Below, one piece after another: positions 27,138 through 36,343 of a stretch of 64,000 nt of DNA; position 1 is the stretch's first letter, and each line of letters starts with the position of its first letter. The notes below the pieces were generated by a model that saw only the letters and a list, made by a program, of their open reading frames with translations, was not told the origin of the DNA and did no database searches. A program made the position numbers and the translations under genes. The DNA is from Georgenia satyanarayanai (GTDB lineage: Bacteria; Actinomycetota; Actinomycetes; Actinomycetales; Actinomycetaceae). Location: assembly GCF_900116375.1 (NCBI RefSeq), contig NZ_UETB01000005.1, positions 62,001-126,000 on the forward strand. The letters run 5' to 3'.

Positions 27138-28412
27138 TCATGAGTGCCCCTGCTGGCCGCGCGCCGCCGCCTCGGGCCTCGCGTCCGGCTCCCCCGCCTG
27201 CTCCGCGGAGCGCTCGAGGAGCGAGGCGGGGCGCAGCGCGGACGGGCCGAAACGTCGCCGGATCGTGTCCATCGCCGTCTCCGCCTCGCGCCGGTTGTCG
27301 TCCTCGCCGAGGCGGAGCTGGACACCCTCGCCGGCCGGCTGCAGCTGCTCCAGCCGCACCCCGAGGAGCCGCACGCCGCCGGGGGGCACGGCGACGTCGT
27401 CGAGGAGGGAGCGGGCGACGGCGAAGACCTCGTGGGCGACGTCCGTCGCCTCGGTGGCACGCGAGCGGGTGATCGTGCGGAAGTCGGAGAACCGGACCTT
27501 GACCGCCACGGTGCGTCCCCTCATGCCAGCGGCCCGCAGCCGGGCCGCCGTCCGGTGCGCCTGGTCGAGGAGGACCGTCTCGAGGGTGGCGCGGTCGGTG
27601 ACGTCCGCAGCGAAGGTCGTCTCGGTCCCGACCGACTTCTCCACGCGCTCCGGCTCGACGGCGCGCGGGTCGCGGCCGGCCGCGAGGTCGTGCAGCCGCT
27701 GCCCGGCGGCCACACCGAGGATCCGGTGCAGCGTGCGCACCGGCTGGGCCGCGAGCGCCTCCACGGTGTCGATGCCGTGGACGTGCAGCCGCTCGCGGGT
27801 GCGCTCCCCCACGCCCCACAGCGCCCCCACCGGCAGGGAGTGGAGGAAGGGCACGGTGGCCTCGCGCGGGACGAGGAGCAGCCCGTCGGGCTTCGCGTGG
27901 CTGGACGCGAGCTTGGCGACGAACTTGGTCGCCGCCACCCCCACGGACGCCGGGACCCCGAGCTCGCGGTGGATGCGCTCGCGCAGGGCACGGGCGATGG
28001 CCACGGGAGGCCCGAGCCGCCGCCGGGCGCCGGAGACGTCGAGGAAGGCCTCGTCGATGCTCACCTTCTCCATGACGGGGGTCACGTCGGCGAGGATCGC
28101 CATGACCTGCCGTGACACACGGGTGTAGGTGTCGTGGTGCGGCGGGAGGACCACGGCCTGCGGGCACAGCGCCCGGGCGCGCGCCATCGGCATGGCCGAG
28201 TGCACGCCGAAGCGCCGGGCCTCGTAGGTGGCCGACAGGACGACGCCGCGCTGCTCGCCACCGACGATGACCGGCCGGCCGAGGAGCTCGGGACGGTCGA
28301 GCAGCTCGACCGCGGCGAAGAAGGCGTCCATGTCGACGTGCAGGACGCTGGTGCCCGTGTCGTCGCTGCCCCAGTCCCGCCGGGCCGCGGCACTGCGCTC
28401 ACCTCTGCTCAT
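27138..28412 (-). CDS. dinB: DNA polymerase IV (Y-family translesion polymerase)
   Basis: A 424-residue error-prone polymerase that bypasses DNA lesions. The catalytic Asp motif LHVDMDAFFAAVELLDRPEL lies at residues 24-43, and the second catalytic SIDEAFLDVSGARRR near 120. A helix-hairpin-helix (LWGVGERTRERLHVHGIDTV) precedes the little-finger domain. I see no C-terminal beta-clamp motif I can name; the tail is Ala/Gly-rich. The ATG at 28412 has no Shine-Dalgarno sequence and starts 9 nt after a TAGCCT, so the mRNA is probably near-leaderless. No LexA box is seen in the 26-bp divergent gap. Confidence 0.94.
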   Translation of the reverse strand: MSRGERSAAARRDWGSDDTGTSVLHVDMDAFFAAVELLDRPELLGRPVIVGGEQRGVVLSATYEARRFGVHSAMPMARARALCPQAVVLPPHHDTYTRVSRQVMAILADVTPVMEKVSIDEAFLDVSGARRRLGPPVAIARALRERIHRELGVPASVGVAATKFVAKLASSHAKPDGLLLVPREATVPFLHSLPVGALWGVGERTRERLHVHGIDTVEALAAQPVRTLHRILGVAAGQRLHDLAAGRDPRAVEPERVEKSVGTETTFAADVTDRATLETVLLDQAHRTAARLRAAGMRGRTVAVKVRFSDFRTITRSRATEATDVAHEVFAVARSLLDDVAVPPGGVRLLGVRLEQLQPAGEGVQLRLGEDDNRREAETAMDTIRRRFGPSALRPASLLERSAEQAGEPDARPEAAARGQQGHS

Positions 28413-28419
28413 GTCGCGT

Positions 28420-28433
28420 CCAGGCTAGCCTGG
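28420..28433. promoter_or_regulatory. Palindromic divergent -10 element
   Basis: The perfect 14-bp palindrome ccaggctagcctgg fills most of the 26-bp gap between dinB and the divergent aminopropyltransferase-like gene. It contains TAGCCT on both strands: 28426-28431 (plus, 7 nt before the ATG at 28439) and 28427-28422 (minus, 9 nt before the dinB ATG). One sequence thus appears to supply the -10 for both genes. Confidence 0.5.
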
Positions 28434-28438
28434 AGCGC

Positions 28439-29317
28439 ATGCCCGAGCGCCCAGCCTCCCGACGGCGCGGCCGCAGCAGGCGACTGCCCCTCCCCGACCT
28501 GCCCGAGGGGCCGGTGCGGACCTCCACCGGGGTGGTCGAGCTCCTGCGCGACCCCTCCAGGCCGTCGGCCGTCACCGTCTTCATCAACGACGCCGAGAGC
28601 TCCTACGTCGACCTCGCCGACCCCGCCCACCTCGAGTTCGAGTACATGCAGCAGATGACGGTCGTGCTCGAGGAGGCCGGCCCGCCGGCGCCCGCGCCGC
28701 TGCGTGCCGTCCACCTCGGCGGCGCCGGCTGCGCCCTCCCGCGGGCCGTGGAGGCGGCCCGCCCGGGCTCGACCCAGCTCGTCGTCGAGATCGACGCCGA
28801 GCTCGCCCGGCTGTCACGGCTGTGGTTCGACCTGCCCCGCGCGCCCCGCCTGCGGGTGCGGGTGGCCGACGCCCGCGCCGCCCTCGGGACGCTCACCCCC
28901 GGGTCCTGGGACGTCGTCGTGCGGGACGTCTTCGCCGGCGTCGTCGTCCCGTCCCACGTGCGGACCGTGGAGGCCGCCGAGGAGGCACGCAGCGCACTCA
29001 CCGAGGACGGCCTGTACCTCGTCAACCTCACCGACCGGCCACCTCTCACCGTGGCCCGCGCCGAGGTCGCCACCCTGCGGGAGGTCTTCCCGCACGTCGC
29101 GCTCGTCGCCGACCCGGCGATCCTGCGAGGGCGCCGCTACGGCAACGTCGTGCTCGTCGGGTCGGCGCACCCGGTCGCGACGCCGGGCCTGGCCCGGGCC
29201 CTGCGCGGGCTGCCGCTGCCGGTCCGCCTCGTGGCGGGCGAGGAGCTCGTCGACTTCGCCGGCTCCCACGCCCCCCGCCACGACGACGTCCCGGTCGCGT
29301 CACCCGGCGAGTCCTGA
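28439..29317 (+). CDS. Spermidine synthase-like protein
   Basis: A 292-residue protein with the polyamine aminopropyltransferase fold. The nucleotide motif AVHLGGAGCALPRAVEAARP, the acidic strand end STQLVVEIDAELARLSRLWF and the loop WDVVVRDVFAGVVVPSHVRT correspond to the SAM/dcSAM-binding and catalytic regions. Many actinobacterial relatives are annotated as spermidine synthases but lack the full set of putrescine-site residues, so a methyltransferase-like role is also possible. The start has only a weak GGAG 3 nt upstream, but TAGCCT lies exactly 7 nt before the ATG, suggesting a leaderless mRNA. Confidence 0.82.
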   Translation: MPERPASRRRGRSRRLPLPDLPEGPVRTSTGVVELLRDPSRPSAVTVFINDAESSYVDLADPAHLEFEYMQQMTVVLEEAGPPAPAPLRAVHLGGAGCALPRAVEAARPGSTQLVVEIDAELARLSRLWFDLPRAPRLRVRVADARAALGTLTPGSWDVVVRDVFAGVVVPSHVRTVEAAEEARSALTEDGLYLVNLTDRPPLTVARAEVATLREVFPHVALVADPAILRGRRYGNVVLVGSAHPVATPGLARALRGLPLPVRLVAGEELVDFAGSHAPRHDDVPVASPGES

Positions 29318-29330
29318 GCCGGGGACGACG

Positions 29331-29364
29331 AAGGGGCCCGCACCGTCACCGGTGCGAGCCCCTT
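29331..29364. terminator. Bidirectional terminator
   Basis: A two-part hairpin (aaggggc/gcccctt outer arms with a cgcaccg/cggtgcg inner stem) lies between the converging ends of the spermidine-synthase-like gene and cspA. It ends in an A-run/T-run on the two sides and would serve both genes. Confidence 0.8.
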
Positions 29365-29372
29365 CAGAGGTG

Positions 29373-29576
29373 TCAGAGCGGGCGGACGCTCTCCGCCTGC
29401 GGGCCCTTCGGGCCCTGCGTGATCTCGAACTCGACGCGCTGCGCCTCCTCGAGGGAGCGGTAGCCGTCGGACTCGATCGCGGAGTAGTGGACGAAGACGT
29501 CAGCGCCGCCACCGTCCTGGGCGATGAAGCCGTAGCCCTTCTCCGCGTTGAACCACTTCACGGTTCCCTGTGCCAT
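29373..29576 (-). CDS. cspA: Cold-shock protein (CspA family)
   Basis: A 67-residue single-domain OB-fold RNA chaperone. RNP1 (KGYGFIAQ) and RNP2 (DVFVHYSAI) are intact, and the protein starts [18 protein letters not shown] as in most actinobacterial Csps. It prevents secondary structure in mRNA. The ATG at 29576 follows a GGAAGGA site. The leader from the proposed promoter is about 95 nt, which fits the long 5' UTRs typical of cold-shock genes. Confidence 0.96.
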   Translation of the reverse strand: MAQGTVKWFNAEKGYGFIAQDGGGADVFVHYSAIESDGYRSLEEAQRVEFEITQGPKGPQAESVRPL

Positions 29577-29677
29577 GTGCTGTGTCCTTCCGGGGACGTT
29601 GTGGAACCGACCGTGTGCCGGCTCCGCCGTGCCGCAATGCCTCGTCCCACGTCGTGCTAGGCCCAGCCATGGCCAGG

Positions 29678-29705
29678 GTCATACGTAAGCGAACTGCAAC
29701 TGCAA
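29678..29705 (-). promoter_or_regulatory. Putative cspA promoter
   Basis: On the minus strand, TTGCAG (29705-29700), a 16-nt spacer and TATGAC (29683-29678) form a plausible vegetative promoter. TTGCAG is present twice in tandem (tgcaac repeats). The remainder of the 206-bp gap 29577-29782 holds only the leader; I see no other gene or recognised riboswitch. Confidence 0.45.
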
Positions 29706-29782
29706 CGACGTCAAGTGTGGCACGTCCGTGCCGCCGTGACCAGTGATTCAACGACCCCTGGCCCGTGCCGTCCGGACGGCCG

Positions 29783-30736
29783 TTACGCGTCCCCCCGCTG
29801 CTCCGGGAGGTCGTCTCCCGCGGCGTCGTCGGGGCCCGTCGCAGGGTCGTGGTCCGCGAGGAAGGCCTCGACGGCGGCGCCGATCTCGTCGGCGGTGGGG
29901 AGGTCGACGGGCTGGGCGAGGAGGGTCGCCTTCGTCTCCTGGTTCACACCGCGCATGAAGGCGTCGTACTGCTGCTCCAGGGCCGTGACGACCGCCGTGA
30001 CCTCCGGCGAGGCGGCGACCTGACGCTCGATCTCGTTCGCGGCCTCGGTGGCCGCCTCCTCGAGGTCCCCGACGGGCAGGGCCAGCTCGGCCGAGCGCGC
30101 GGTCTGGCGGACGAGCTCGGCGGCGGCCTGGTGGAAGTGGCTCTGCGCGAGGTAGTGCGGCACGTTGGCGGAGAAGCCGACGGCCTGGTGGCCGGCCTGC
30201 CCGAGGCGGTACTCGAGCAGCCCGGTGACGCTGCCGGGCACCTGGACGGTGCCGATGATCTCCGGCTGCACGGGCACGAGCCCGGGCTCGCTGGCGTGGG
30301 CGGTCACGGTCGTGGGCCGGGTGTGGGGCACGCCCATCGGCACGCCGTGGATGTTGATCGTGCGCTGGACGCCGTGCCGCTCGACGACGTCGATGACGGC
30401 GTCCACGAAGGCGTGCCACCGCAGGTCGGGCTCGGTGCCGTGGAGGAGGAGCAGCTCGGTGCCCTCGTCGTCGCGCAGGACGTCCAGGACGACGTAGGGC
30501 TCCTCGTAGTCCGTCCAGCGCCAGCTCTCGAAGGTCATCGGCGGCCGGTGCGCCCGGTAGTCGACGAGCTCGTCGACGCGGAAGGTGAGCAGCCGCTGGT
30601 GCTCGAGGGTGGCGGTGAGGTGTCGCGCGGCGAGCGCGGCCGCGTGTCCCGCGTCCATGGCTCCGGTCAGCGCGTTGACGAGCACGCGCGCGCGGACGTC
30701 CCCTGCGTCGGGGTGCACGTCGTACAGCTCCACCAC
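29783..30736 (-). CDS. PAC2-family protein (proteasome-assembly-chaperone-like fold)
   Basis: A 317-residue cytoplasmic protein of the PAC2 family. Conserved features include LVNALTGAMDAGHAAALAAR near the N-terminus, LLLLHGTEPDLRWHAFVDAV in the middle, and GVPMGVPHTRPTTVTAHAS. These proteins resemble eukaryotic proteasome assembly chaperones; in actinobacteria their function is unproven. The C-terminal 40 residues are acidic and Ala-rich. The GTG at 30736 follows AGGAGG; a second GTG one codon later is possible. It is not coupled to its neighbours, lying 65 bp from the two-component operon. Confidence 0.85.
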   Translation of the reverse strand: MVELYDVHPDAGDVRARVLVNALTGAMDAGHAAALAARHLTATLEHQRLLTFRVDELVDYRAHRPPMTFESWRWTDYEEPYVVLDVLRDDEGTELLLLHGTEPDLRWHAFVDAVIDVVERHGVQRTINIHGVPMGVPHTRPTTVTAHASEPGLVPVQPEIIGTVQVPGSVTGLLEYRLGQAGHQAVGFSANVPHYLAQSHFHQAAAELVRQTARSAELALPVGDLEEAATEAANEIERQVAASPEVTAVVTALEQQYDAFMRGVNQETKATLLAQPVDLPTADEIGAAVEAFLADHDPATGPDDAAGDDLPEQRGDA

Positions 30737-30801
30737 GTTCTCCTCCTCAGGCTTCGGTCACCGGGTGGAACGCGCGGGCACCGGCCCGCATTCCCGGTGG
30801 G

Positions 30802-31233
30802 TCAGCGGCCGGGCAGGCGCACGACCGACACGAAGAAGTCGTCGATCTTGCGGACGACCTCGATGAAGCGCTCGAAGTCCACCGGCTTGGTGACGTAGGC
30901 GTTCGCGTGCAGGTTGTAGCTGCGCAGGATGTCCTCCTCGGCGTCGGAGGTCGTGAGCACGACGACGGGGATGCGGCGCAGCTCCGGGTCGGCCTTGAGC
31001 TCACCGAGGACCTCGCGGCCGTCCATCCGCGGCAGGTTGAGGTCGAGCAGCACGAGGTCCGGCGTCGGCGCGTCGGCGTACTCCCCCTCCTTGCGCAGGT
31101 AGGCCATGGCGGACTCGCCGTCGGCGACGACGGTGAGCTGGTTGGCGACCTTGTAGTCGGCGAAGGCCTCCTCGGTCATGAGGACGTCCCCGGGGTCGTC
31201 CTCGATGAGCAGCACCTCGATCATGTCGGTCAT
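30802..31233 (-). CDS. Single-domain response regulator (Rcp1-like)
   Basis: A 143-residue stand-alone receiver. The acidic pocket is in [20 protein letters not shown], the phospho-acceptor Asp in [20 protein letters not shown], and the conserved Lys in [18 protein letters not shown]. No output domain is present, so it probably acts by phosphotransfer or protein binding. The [14 protein letters not shown] pattern matches the Rcp1/phytochrome-kinase regulators. The ATG at 31233 overlaps the histidine-kinase stop by 4 nt (ATGA), marking it as the kinase's cognate partner. Confidence 0.93.
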   Translation of the reverse strand: MTDMIEVLLIEDDPGDVLMTEEAFADYKVANQLTVVADGESAMAYLRKEGEYADAPTPDLVLLDLNLPRMDGREVLGELKADPELRRIPVVVLTTSDAEEDILRSYNLHANAYVTKPVDFERFIEVVRKIDDFFVSVVRLPGR

Positions 31234-32837
31234 CCGTCCACCTCGCTCGTCAACGGGCCGCCGGCGGCGCCCGGGGTCATGATGGCACGCTCGCCGTCCA
31301 CCTCCGCGCGTGGCCCGAGGTTCGGCAGCGCCCGGGACACGGACAGCGGGACGGTCCACCGCACGGTCGTGCCCTCGCTCGGTTCCTGGTGCTCCACCCA
31401 GATGCGGCCCCCGTGGTGCTCGACGATGCGCTTGCACATCGCCAGGCCGATGCCCGTGCCGCTGTAGGCGTCCTTGGCGTGGAGGCGCTGGAAGATCACG
31501 AACACCCGCTCGGCGTGGCGCGGCTCGATGCCGATGCCGTTGTCGCTGCAGCGGAACAGCCACTCCGAGCCCACCCGTTGCACGCCGACGTGCACGCGCG
31601 GGGTCGCGTCGGGGCGGCGGAACTTCACCGCGTTGGCCACGAGGTTCTGCAGGAGCTGGGTGAGGAGGCCGGCATGTCCGAGGACCTCCGGCAGCGGGTC
31701 GCAGGTGACCTGCGCGCCGGTCTCCTCGATCATCTCCGACAGGTTGTCCAGGGCGTCGGTGAGGCAGTCCCCGACGTCGACCTGCGTGGGCTCCGCGTCT
31801 CCGCGTCCCAGGCGCGAGAAGGCGAGGAGGTCCTGGATGAGGCGCTGCATGCGCCGCGCGCCGTCGGAGGCGAAGGCGATGTACTGGTGCCCGCGCTCGT
31901 CGAGCTGGTCGCCGTAGCGCCGCTCGAGCAGCTGGGTGAAGGACGCCACCTTGCGCAGGGGCTCCTGGAGGTCGTGGGAGGCGACGTAGGCGAACTGCTC
32001 GAGGTCGCGGTTGGAGGCCTCGAGCTCGACACGGGCACGCTCGGTCGTGGCGATCTGCGCGACGAGGTGCCGGCGCATGAGGTCGACGTCGTGGGCGAGC
32101 GCGACGATCTCGTCGGGCCCGGAGACGGCCACCGGCCGGTCCAGCTCGCCCTCCGCGACGGCCCGGCTGCCCTCGGCGAGCTCGTCGAGCGGGTCGGTCA
32201 CCCAGCGGCGCAGGTAGGACCACAGGAGGATCCCGGTGACGAGGCCGAGGACCGCGAGCGCCACGACGGACCCGAGCAGCACCCGCTGCCAGGCGGCCAT
32301 CGCCGCGGCGCCCTCGGCGCGGTAGTCGATGAGGTCGTCCAGCGCATCGCGCAGGGAGCTGCGCACGTCGCCGAAGAGCTCGGCGCCCGGCTCCTGCCAC
32401 TCCCCGAGGTCGACGTCGATCTCGGGCGAGCGGGTCGCCTCGATGAGGGGCTTGGCGTAGCCGGCACGCCAGTCGTCGGTGGCGTCGGCGAGCGTGTCGA
32501 AGTGCGCGTCGAGCTCGGGCACCCGCGGCAGGATCTCGACGAGTCCCGCGCGCACGCGGTCGGGGCGACCGTAGGCGAGCGCGGTGTAGGAGGCGAGGAA
32601 CTCCTCGTCGCCGCTGAGCGCGTAGGCACGCACGGCGGCCTCGGCGTTGATGAGGTCGGCCTGCAGCTCCTCGAGCTCGACGACGGCGTTGAAGATGTCG
32701 CCCGTGACCTCGTCCTGGTAGCGGGAGAGCTGGCTGAAGGCGGCGACGGCCACCACGAGGGCCAGTCCGAGCGAGACGCCGGCGACGACGATCGCGGTGC
32801 GCAGGCGGTTGCGCAGGGTCCACGCCCCGCGCCTCAC
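31230..32837 (-). CDS. Sensor histidine kinase with periplasmic CHASE3-like region and HAMP
   Basis: A 535-residue membrane kinase. It has a first membrane segment ([20 protein letters not shown]), an extracytoplasmic helical domain of about 150 residues ([20 protein letters not shown]) resembling CHASE3, and a second membrane segment ([20 protein letters not shown]). HAMP ([20 protein letters not shown]) follows, then the H-box [19 protein letters not shown] with the phospho-acceptor His. The ATP lid is intact ([35 protein letters not shown]). The GTG at 32837 overlaps the upstream REC-PP2C stop by 4 nt. The ligand is unknown. A much longer in-frame reading upstream (to 35492) is an artefact. 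Confidence 0.94.
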   Translation of the reverse strand: MRRGAWTLRNRLRTAIVVAGVSLGLALVVAVAAFSQLSRYQDEVTGDIFNAVVELEELQADLINAEAAVRAYALSGDEEFLASYTALAYGRPDRVRAGLVEILPRVPELDAHFDTLADATDDWRAGYAKPLIEATRSPEIDVDLGEWQEPGAELFGDVRSSLRDALDDLIDYRAEGAAAMAAWQRVLLGSVVALAVLGLVTGILLWSYLRRWVTDPLDELAEGSRAVAEGELDRPVAVSGPDEIVALAHDVDLMRRHLVAQIATTERARVELEASNRDLEQFAYVASHDLQEPLRKVASFTQLLERRYGDQLDERGHQYIAFASDGARRMQRLIQDLLAFSRLGRGDAEPTQVDVGDCLTDALDNLSEMIEETGAQVTCDPLPEVLGHAGLLTQLLQNLVANAVKFRRPDATPRVHVGVQRVGSEWLFRCSDNGIGIEPRHAERVFVIFQRLHAKDAYSGTGIGLAMCKRIVEHHGGRIWVEHQEPSEGTTVRWTVPLSVSRALPNLGPRAEVDGERAIMTPGAAGGPLTSEVDG

Positions 32838-33961
32838 GCCGGGGCCCAGCCGAGGAGGGTGAACTCGACCTGCCCGTCCGGCCCGTAGGCGCGCACCGCA
32901 CGCTCGACGGTGTCGGCGAGCGCGGCGTCGTCGCCGGTACCGCGGGAGGCGGCCTCGAGCACGGTGGCGAGCGAGGTCTCCTCGGGGGCCGCGCGGCCCG
33001 CCTGGTCGAGCACGGCGGTGTGGAGGACGAGCAGCCGGTCCGGCTCGCGCAGCTGCGTGCGCACGGCCGGGCGCTGAGCCGCCCCGGAGCCGAGCGGCGC
33101 ACCGCGGTCGGCGGCCGCGGCCAGCGGGCCGGCGTCCGCGGACAGGAGCAGCGGGGCGTGGTGGCCCGCCAGGTGGCACACCGCCTCGCGGCTGCCCGGC
33201 AGGAGCTCGACGACGACGGCGCTGACCGCCCCTCCGTGGGCCGCCGCGAGGCGGTCCAGGACGGCGAGGACCTCGGTGACGGGCAGCTCGCTCAGCGCGA
33301 GCGCACGGAAGGCAGCACGGACGCTGACGGCGAGCCCCGCCGCTGCCGGTCCGCTCCCGGCCGCGGTCCCGGTGACCGCGAGCACCGTGCCGTCGGGGCG
33401 CTCGACGACGTCGCACAGCTGGGGTGAGAGCGGCCCGCCGTCGTTGCCACGGAGCAGCACCCGGACCGGGGCCCGGGCCAGTCGCGGACCCGGGCGCAGC
33501 TCGGCGGCGAGGCTCGAGACGGCCTCGACGTGGGCGCGCTCCTCCTCCTTGTCGCGCTTCTCGCGGTCGCCGCGGCGGCGCTCGACGGCGTAGCGGACCG
33601 CGCGGCCCAGGGCCTCGCCGTCGACCGTGCCCTTGACGAGGTAGTCGTCGGCGCCCGCGCCGACGGCCTCGAGGCCGCGGTCGGCGTCGTCGAGGCCGGT
33701 GAGGACGACGACGGCGGCGCTGGAGGCGCGGCGCAGCTGGAGAAGGGCGTCGAGGCCCGAGGCGTCCGGGAGGCCGAGGTCGAGGAGGATGCAGTCGACC
33801 GGCATGACGAGGGCGTCCAGCGCCGCCTCGAGGCTCCACGCCCGCGTGACGTCCGTGTCGATCCCGGCGTCGTGGAGCAGCTCCTCGACGAGCACGGCGT
33901 CGCCGTCGTCGTCCTCCACGAGGAGGAGGTGGAGGGCTGCAGAGGCCTCGCTGTCGGTCAC
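32834..33961 (-). CDS. Fused response regulator / degenerate PP2C-type phosphatase
   Basis: A 375-residue protein. Residues 1-125 form a receiver ([20 protein letters not shown], phospho-Asp in [20 protein letters not shown], Lys in [10 protein letters not shown]). A short charged linker ([20 protein letters not shown]) and a SpoIIE/RsbU-like PP2C region follow. In functional relatives the metal ligands lie in GxDxYD, GDVxGHG and TDGL. Here those segments read [24 protein letters not shown] and LHTAVLDQ, so several aspartates appear lost, while a late DDAAL is kept. It may be a pseudophosphatase that binds an anti-sigma or anti-anti-sigma factor. The GTG at 33961 has GAAGGA upstream; first gene of the three-gene operon. 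Confidence 0.85.
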   Translation of the reverse strand: MTDSEASAALHLLLVEDDDGDAVLVEELLHDAGIDTDVTRAWSLEAALDALVMPVDCILLDLGLPDASGLDALLQLRRASSAAVVVLTGLDDADRGLEAVGAGADDYLVKGTVDGEALGRAVRYAVERRRGDREKRDKEEERAHVEAVSSLAAELRPGPRLARAPVRVLLRGNDGGPLSPQLCDVVERPDGTVLAVTGTAAGSGPAAAGLAVSVRAAFRALALSELPVTEVLAVLDRLAAAHGGAVSAVVVELLPGSREAVCHLAGHHAPLLLSADAGPLAAAADRGAPLGSGAAQRPAVRTQLREPDRLLVLHTAVLDQAGRAAPEETSLATVLEAASRGTGDDAALADTVERAVRAYGPDGQVEFTLLGWAPA

Positions 33962-34076
33962 TGTGGTCCTTCCGTCGGTGGCGCCATAGTACGCAGCGGT
34001 GAAGGGGGCAACGGACGCACGGCACGCGCGCCGTCGTCCATAATGGTCTGCCGGTCGAGACGGAAGCGGGGACGCG

Positions 34077-36287
34077 GTGCAGCCGAACGAGGCAGAGACG
34101 ACGTGGCAGGCGGACCAGGAGTTCGTGGACCACGTCTACGGGCGCCTGGACGACCTCCGGGACCGCTACCGGCTGCGGCTGGAGGAGGTCCGGCGGCAGG
34201 GGGCGAGCGGCACGCCGCAGAACCGCTCGGAACGTGACGCCTTCGCGGTCCACTACGAGGACACGCTGGCGCGCCTGGAGCAGGTGGAGAACCGGCTGGT
34301 CTTCGGCCGCCTCGACCTCACCGACGCGGCGCGCCGCTACATCGGGCGCATCGGGATCGCCGACGAGGACCAGGAGTCGCTCCTCATCGACTGGCGCGCC
34401 CCGGCGGCGCGCCCCTTCTACCAGGCGACCGCCGCCCGGCGCGGGGACGTCGTGCGCCGCCGCCACCTCATGACCCGTGGCCGGCAGGTCACCGGGGTCG
34501 AGGACGAGCTGCTCGACACCGAGGCCGACGTCGAGGGGCTCACCGGTGAGGGGGCCCTCTTCGCGGCGATGGCCGCCGCCCGCGAGGGCCGGATGGGCGA
34601 CATCGTCGCGACCATCCAGTCCGAGCAGGACGAGATCATCCGCGCCGACTCCGATGGCGTGCTCGTCGTCGAGGGCGGCCCGGGCACCGGGAAGACGGCG
34701 GTCGCCCTCCACCGCGCCGCCTACCTCCTCTACACCCACCGCGAGCGCCTCGAGCGTTCGGGCGTGCTCGTCGTCGGGCCCAGCCGAGTCTTCCTGCGCT
34801 ACATCGAGCAGGTCCTGCCCTCCCTCGGTGAGAGCGGCGTCGTCGCGACGACGCTGCCCGATCTCCTCGCCGACGTCCCCGCGACGGGCACGGAGCCGGA
34901 GGAGGTGGCAGCGGTCAAGGGCCGGGCGGTCATGGCCCAGGTGCTGCGTCACGCCGTGCGCGGGCTCCCCCGACGCCTGGAGGAGCCCGTCCTTCTCGAC
35001 GTCGACGGCGAGAAGGTGCGTCTGGAGCCGGAGGACGTGCGCACGGCCCAGGAGCGCGCCCGCCGCAGCTCCCGCCCGCACAACGTGGCCCGCCGCACCT
35101 ACGCGACCGCCGTGCTCGACGCCCTCGTCCGGCGCTGGGCCGGGGAGAAGGGCCTGGACCTCGAGTCCGAGCAGGGCTGGTTGCTGCAGTCCCTGCGTGA
35201 GTCGCGCGACGCCCGCCGCGAGGTCAACCTCCGGTGGATGCCCACGACTCCGGAGCAGCTGCTGCGCCGCCTCTACGCCGACCCCGCCTTCCTCGCCCGG
35301 CACAGCCGCGGGCTGAGCCCGGCGGACCGCCGCCTGCTCCGCCGTCCCGCCGGGGCCCCGTGGACCCCGGCGGACCTGCCCCTGCTCGACGAGCTCGCCG
35401 TCCTGCTCGGACGCATGGAGAACCCGGAGGAGGAGCGGGCCCGCCTGGCGCGTGCCGCCGAGCGGGCGTCCGCCATCGCCTACGCCGAGCACGCCATCCG
35501 TGAGGACGGCATCGGGGGCGGGATGGTCGACGCGCAGACCCTCGCCTCACGCTTCGCGGCGCCCGAGGCGCGGCGCTCGCTCGCCGAGCGGGCGGCGTCC
35601 GACCGCGAGTGGACCTACGGCCACATCGTCGTCGACGAGGCCCAGGAGCTGTCGCCCATGGCGTGGCGGGCGCTGCTGCGCCGCAACCCGAGCCGGTCGA
35701 TGACGCTCGTCGGCGACCTCGACCAGCGCTCGGGCCACCAGCCCGCCCGCAGCTGGACCGAGCTGCTGGGCACCGCGGCGAGCGAGCACGTGCGGAGCGC
35801 CGCCCTGACCATCAACTACCGCACGCCGGCGGAGGTCATGAGCGCCGCCGTGCGCGTGCTGCGTGCCGCGGGTGGCGCCCAGGCCGCCCCGGCCCGCTCC
35901 GCGCGCTCGGTCCCCGGCTCGCTCAAGGTGACGAGGGTGGCCGACGAGCGTGAGGTGGCCGACGTCGTCGTCGCGGAGCACGCGGCCATGGGCCAGGGGC
36001 GCCTCGCCGTCGTCACGGCCACCGGCCGGGTGGCAGCCATGCGCGAGCTGCTCGCTCCTCGGCTGGGCGCCGTGCTCGAGGCGCCCGGCGGGGACGTGCT
36101 CGCCGCGCCGGTCGTCGTCCTCGATCCCGTCACCGCCAAGGGACTCGAGTTCGACGTCGTCGTCCTCGTGGAGCCCCAGGAGGTCGCCGCGGGCGGACCG
36201 GGCGACCTCTACGTCGCGATGACCCGTCCCACGCGGCTGCTCCACGTGCTGCACCGCGGTGAGCTGCCCCCCGGGCTGGCCGACTGA
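34077..36287 (+). CDS. HelD/HelR-like RNA polymerase-associated helicase (UvrD superfamily)
   Basis: A 736-residue SF1 ATPase. An N-terminal coiled-coil arm (ERDAFAVHYEDTLARLEQVE) and the HelD-type SLLIDWRAPAARPFYQAT precede Walker A (VEGGPGTGKTAVALHRAAYL, near residue 200). DEAQ (HIVVDEAQELSPMAWRALLR), LVGDLDQRS, and C-terminal VTAKGLEFDVVVLVEPQEV and YVAMTRPTRLLHVLHRGELP complete the motor. HelD proteins release stalled RNA polymerase from DNA; HelR versions confer rifamycin tolerance. I see no rifamycin-associated palindrome upstream. The GTG at 34077 follows GGGGA. A weak 6-bp hairpin (36301-36317) follows the stop. Confidence 0.88.
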   Translation: MQPNEAETTWQADQEFVDHVYGRLDDLRDRYRLRLEEVRRQGASGTPQNRSERDAFAVHYEDTLARLEQVENRLVFGRLDLTDAARRYIGRIGIADEDQESLLIDWRAPAARPFYQATAARRGDVVRRRHLMTRGRQVTGVEDELLDTEADVEGLTGEGALFAAMAAAREGRMGDIVATIQSEQDEIIRADSDGVLVVEGGPGTGKTAVALHRAAYLLYTHRERLERSGVLVVGPSRVFLRYIEQVLPSLGESGVVATTLPDLLADVPATGTEPEEVAAVKGRAVMAQVLRHAVRGLPRRLEEPVLLDVDGEKVRLEPEDVRTAQERARRSSRPHNVARRTYATAVLDALVRRWAGEKGLDLESEQGWLLQSLRESRDARREVNLRWMPTTPEQLLRRLYADPAFLARHSRGLSPADRRLLRRPAGAPWTPADLPLLDELAVLLGRMENPEEERARLARAAERASAIAYAEHAIREDGIGGGMVDAQTLASRFAAPEARRSLAERAASDREWTYGHIVVDEAQELSPMAWRALLRRNPSRSMTLVGDLDQRSGHQPARSWTELLGTAASEHVRSAALTINYRTPAEVMSAAVRVLRAAGGAQAAPARSARSVPGSLKVTRVADEREVADVVVAEHAAMGQGRLAVVTATGRVAAMRELLAPRLGAVLEAPGGDVLAAPVVVLDPVTAKGLEFDVVVLVEPQEVAAGGPGDLYVAMTRPTRLLHVLHRGELPPGLAD

Positions 36288-36343
36288 CGTCCGCAGGGCG
36301 GATCGGTTTCCCCGATCGCCCGCCGGTGGGCCACCATGGGCAG

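Noticed and set aside
28383-28438. LexA box controlling dinB
   Set aside because: No TCGAAC-N4-GTTCGA-like sequence is present in the gap or the first codons, so I do not claim direct SOS control of dinB.
29577-29782. Cold-shock riboswitch or known structured RNA in the cspA leader
   Set aside because: The leader is long enough, but I cannot identify a named RNA family or a convincing alternative-fold pair by eye.
33962-34076. Rifamycin-associated element upstream of the HelD-like gene
   Set aside because: I looked for the long palindrome typical of such elements and found none in this gap.
31230-35492. A 1420-codon minus-strand frame fusing the histidine kinase to upstream sequence
   Set aside because: Upstream of the GTG at 32837 it only shadows the REC-PP2C and HelD genes in other frames. 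The 4-nt overlap at 32834-32837 marks the true kinase start.
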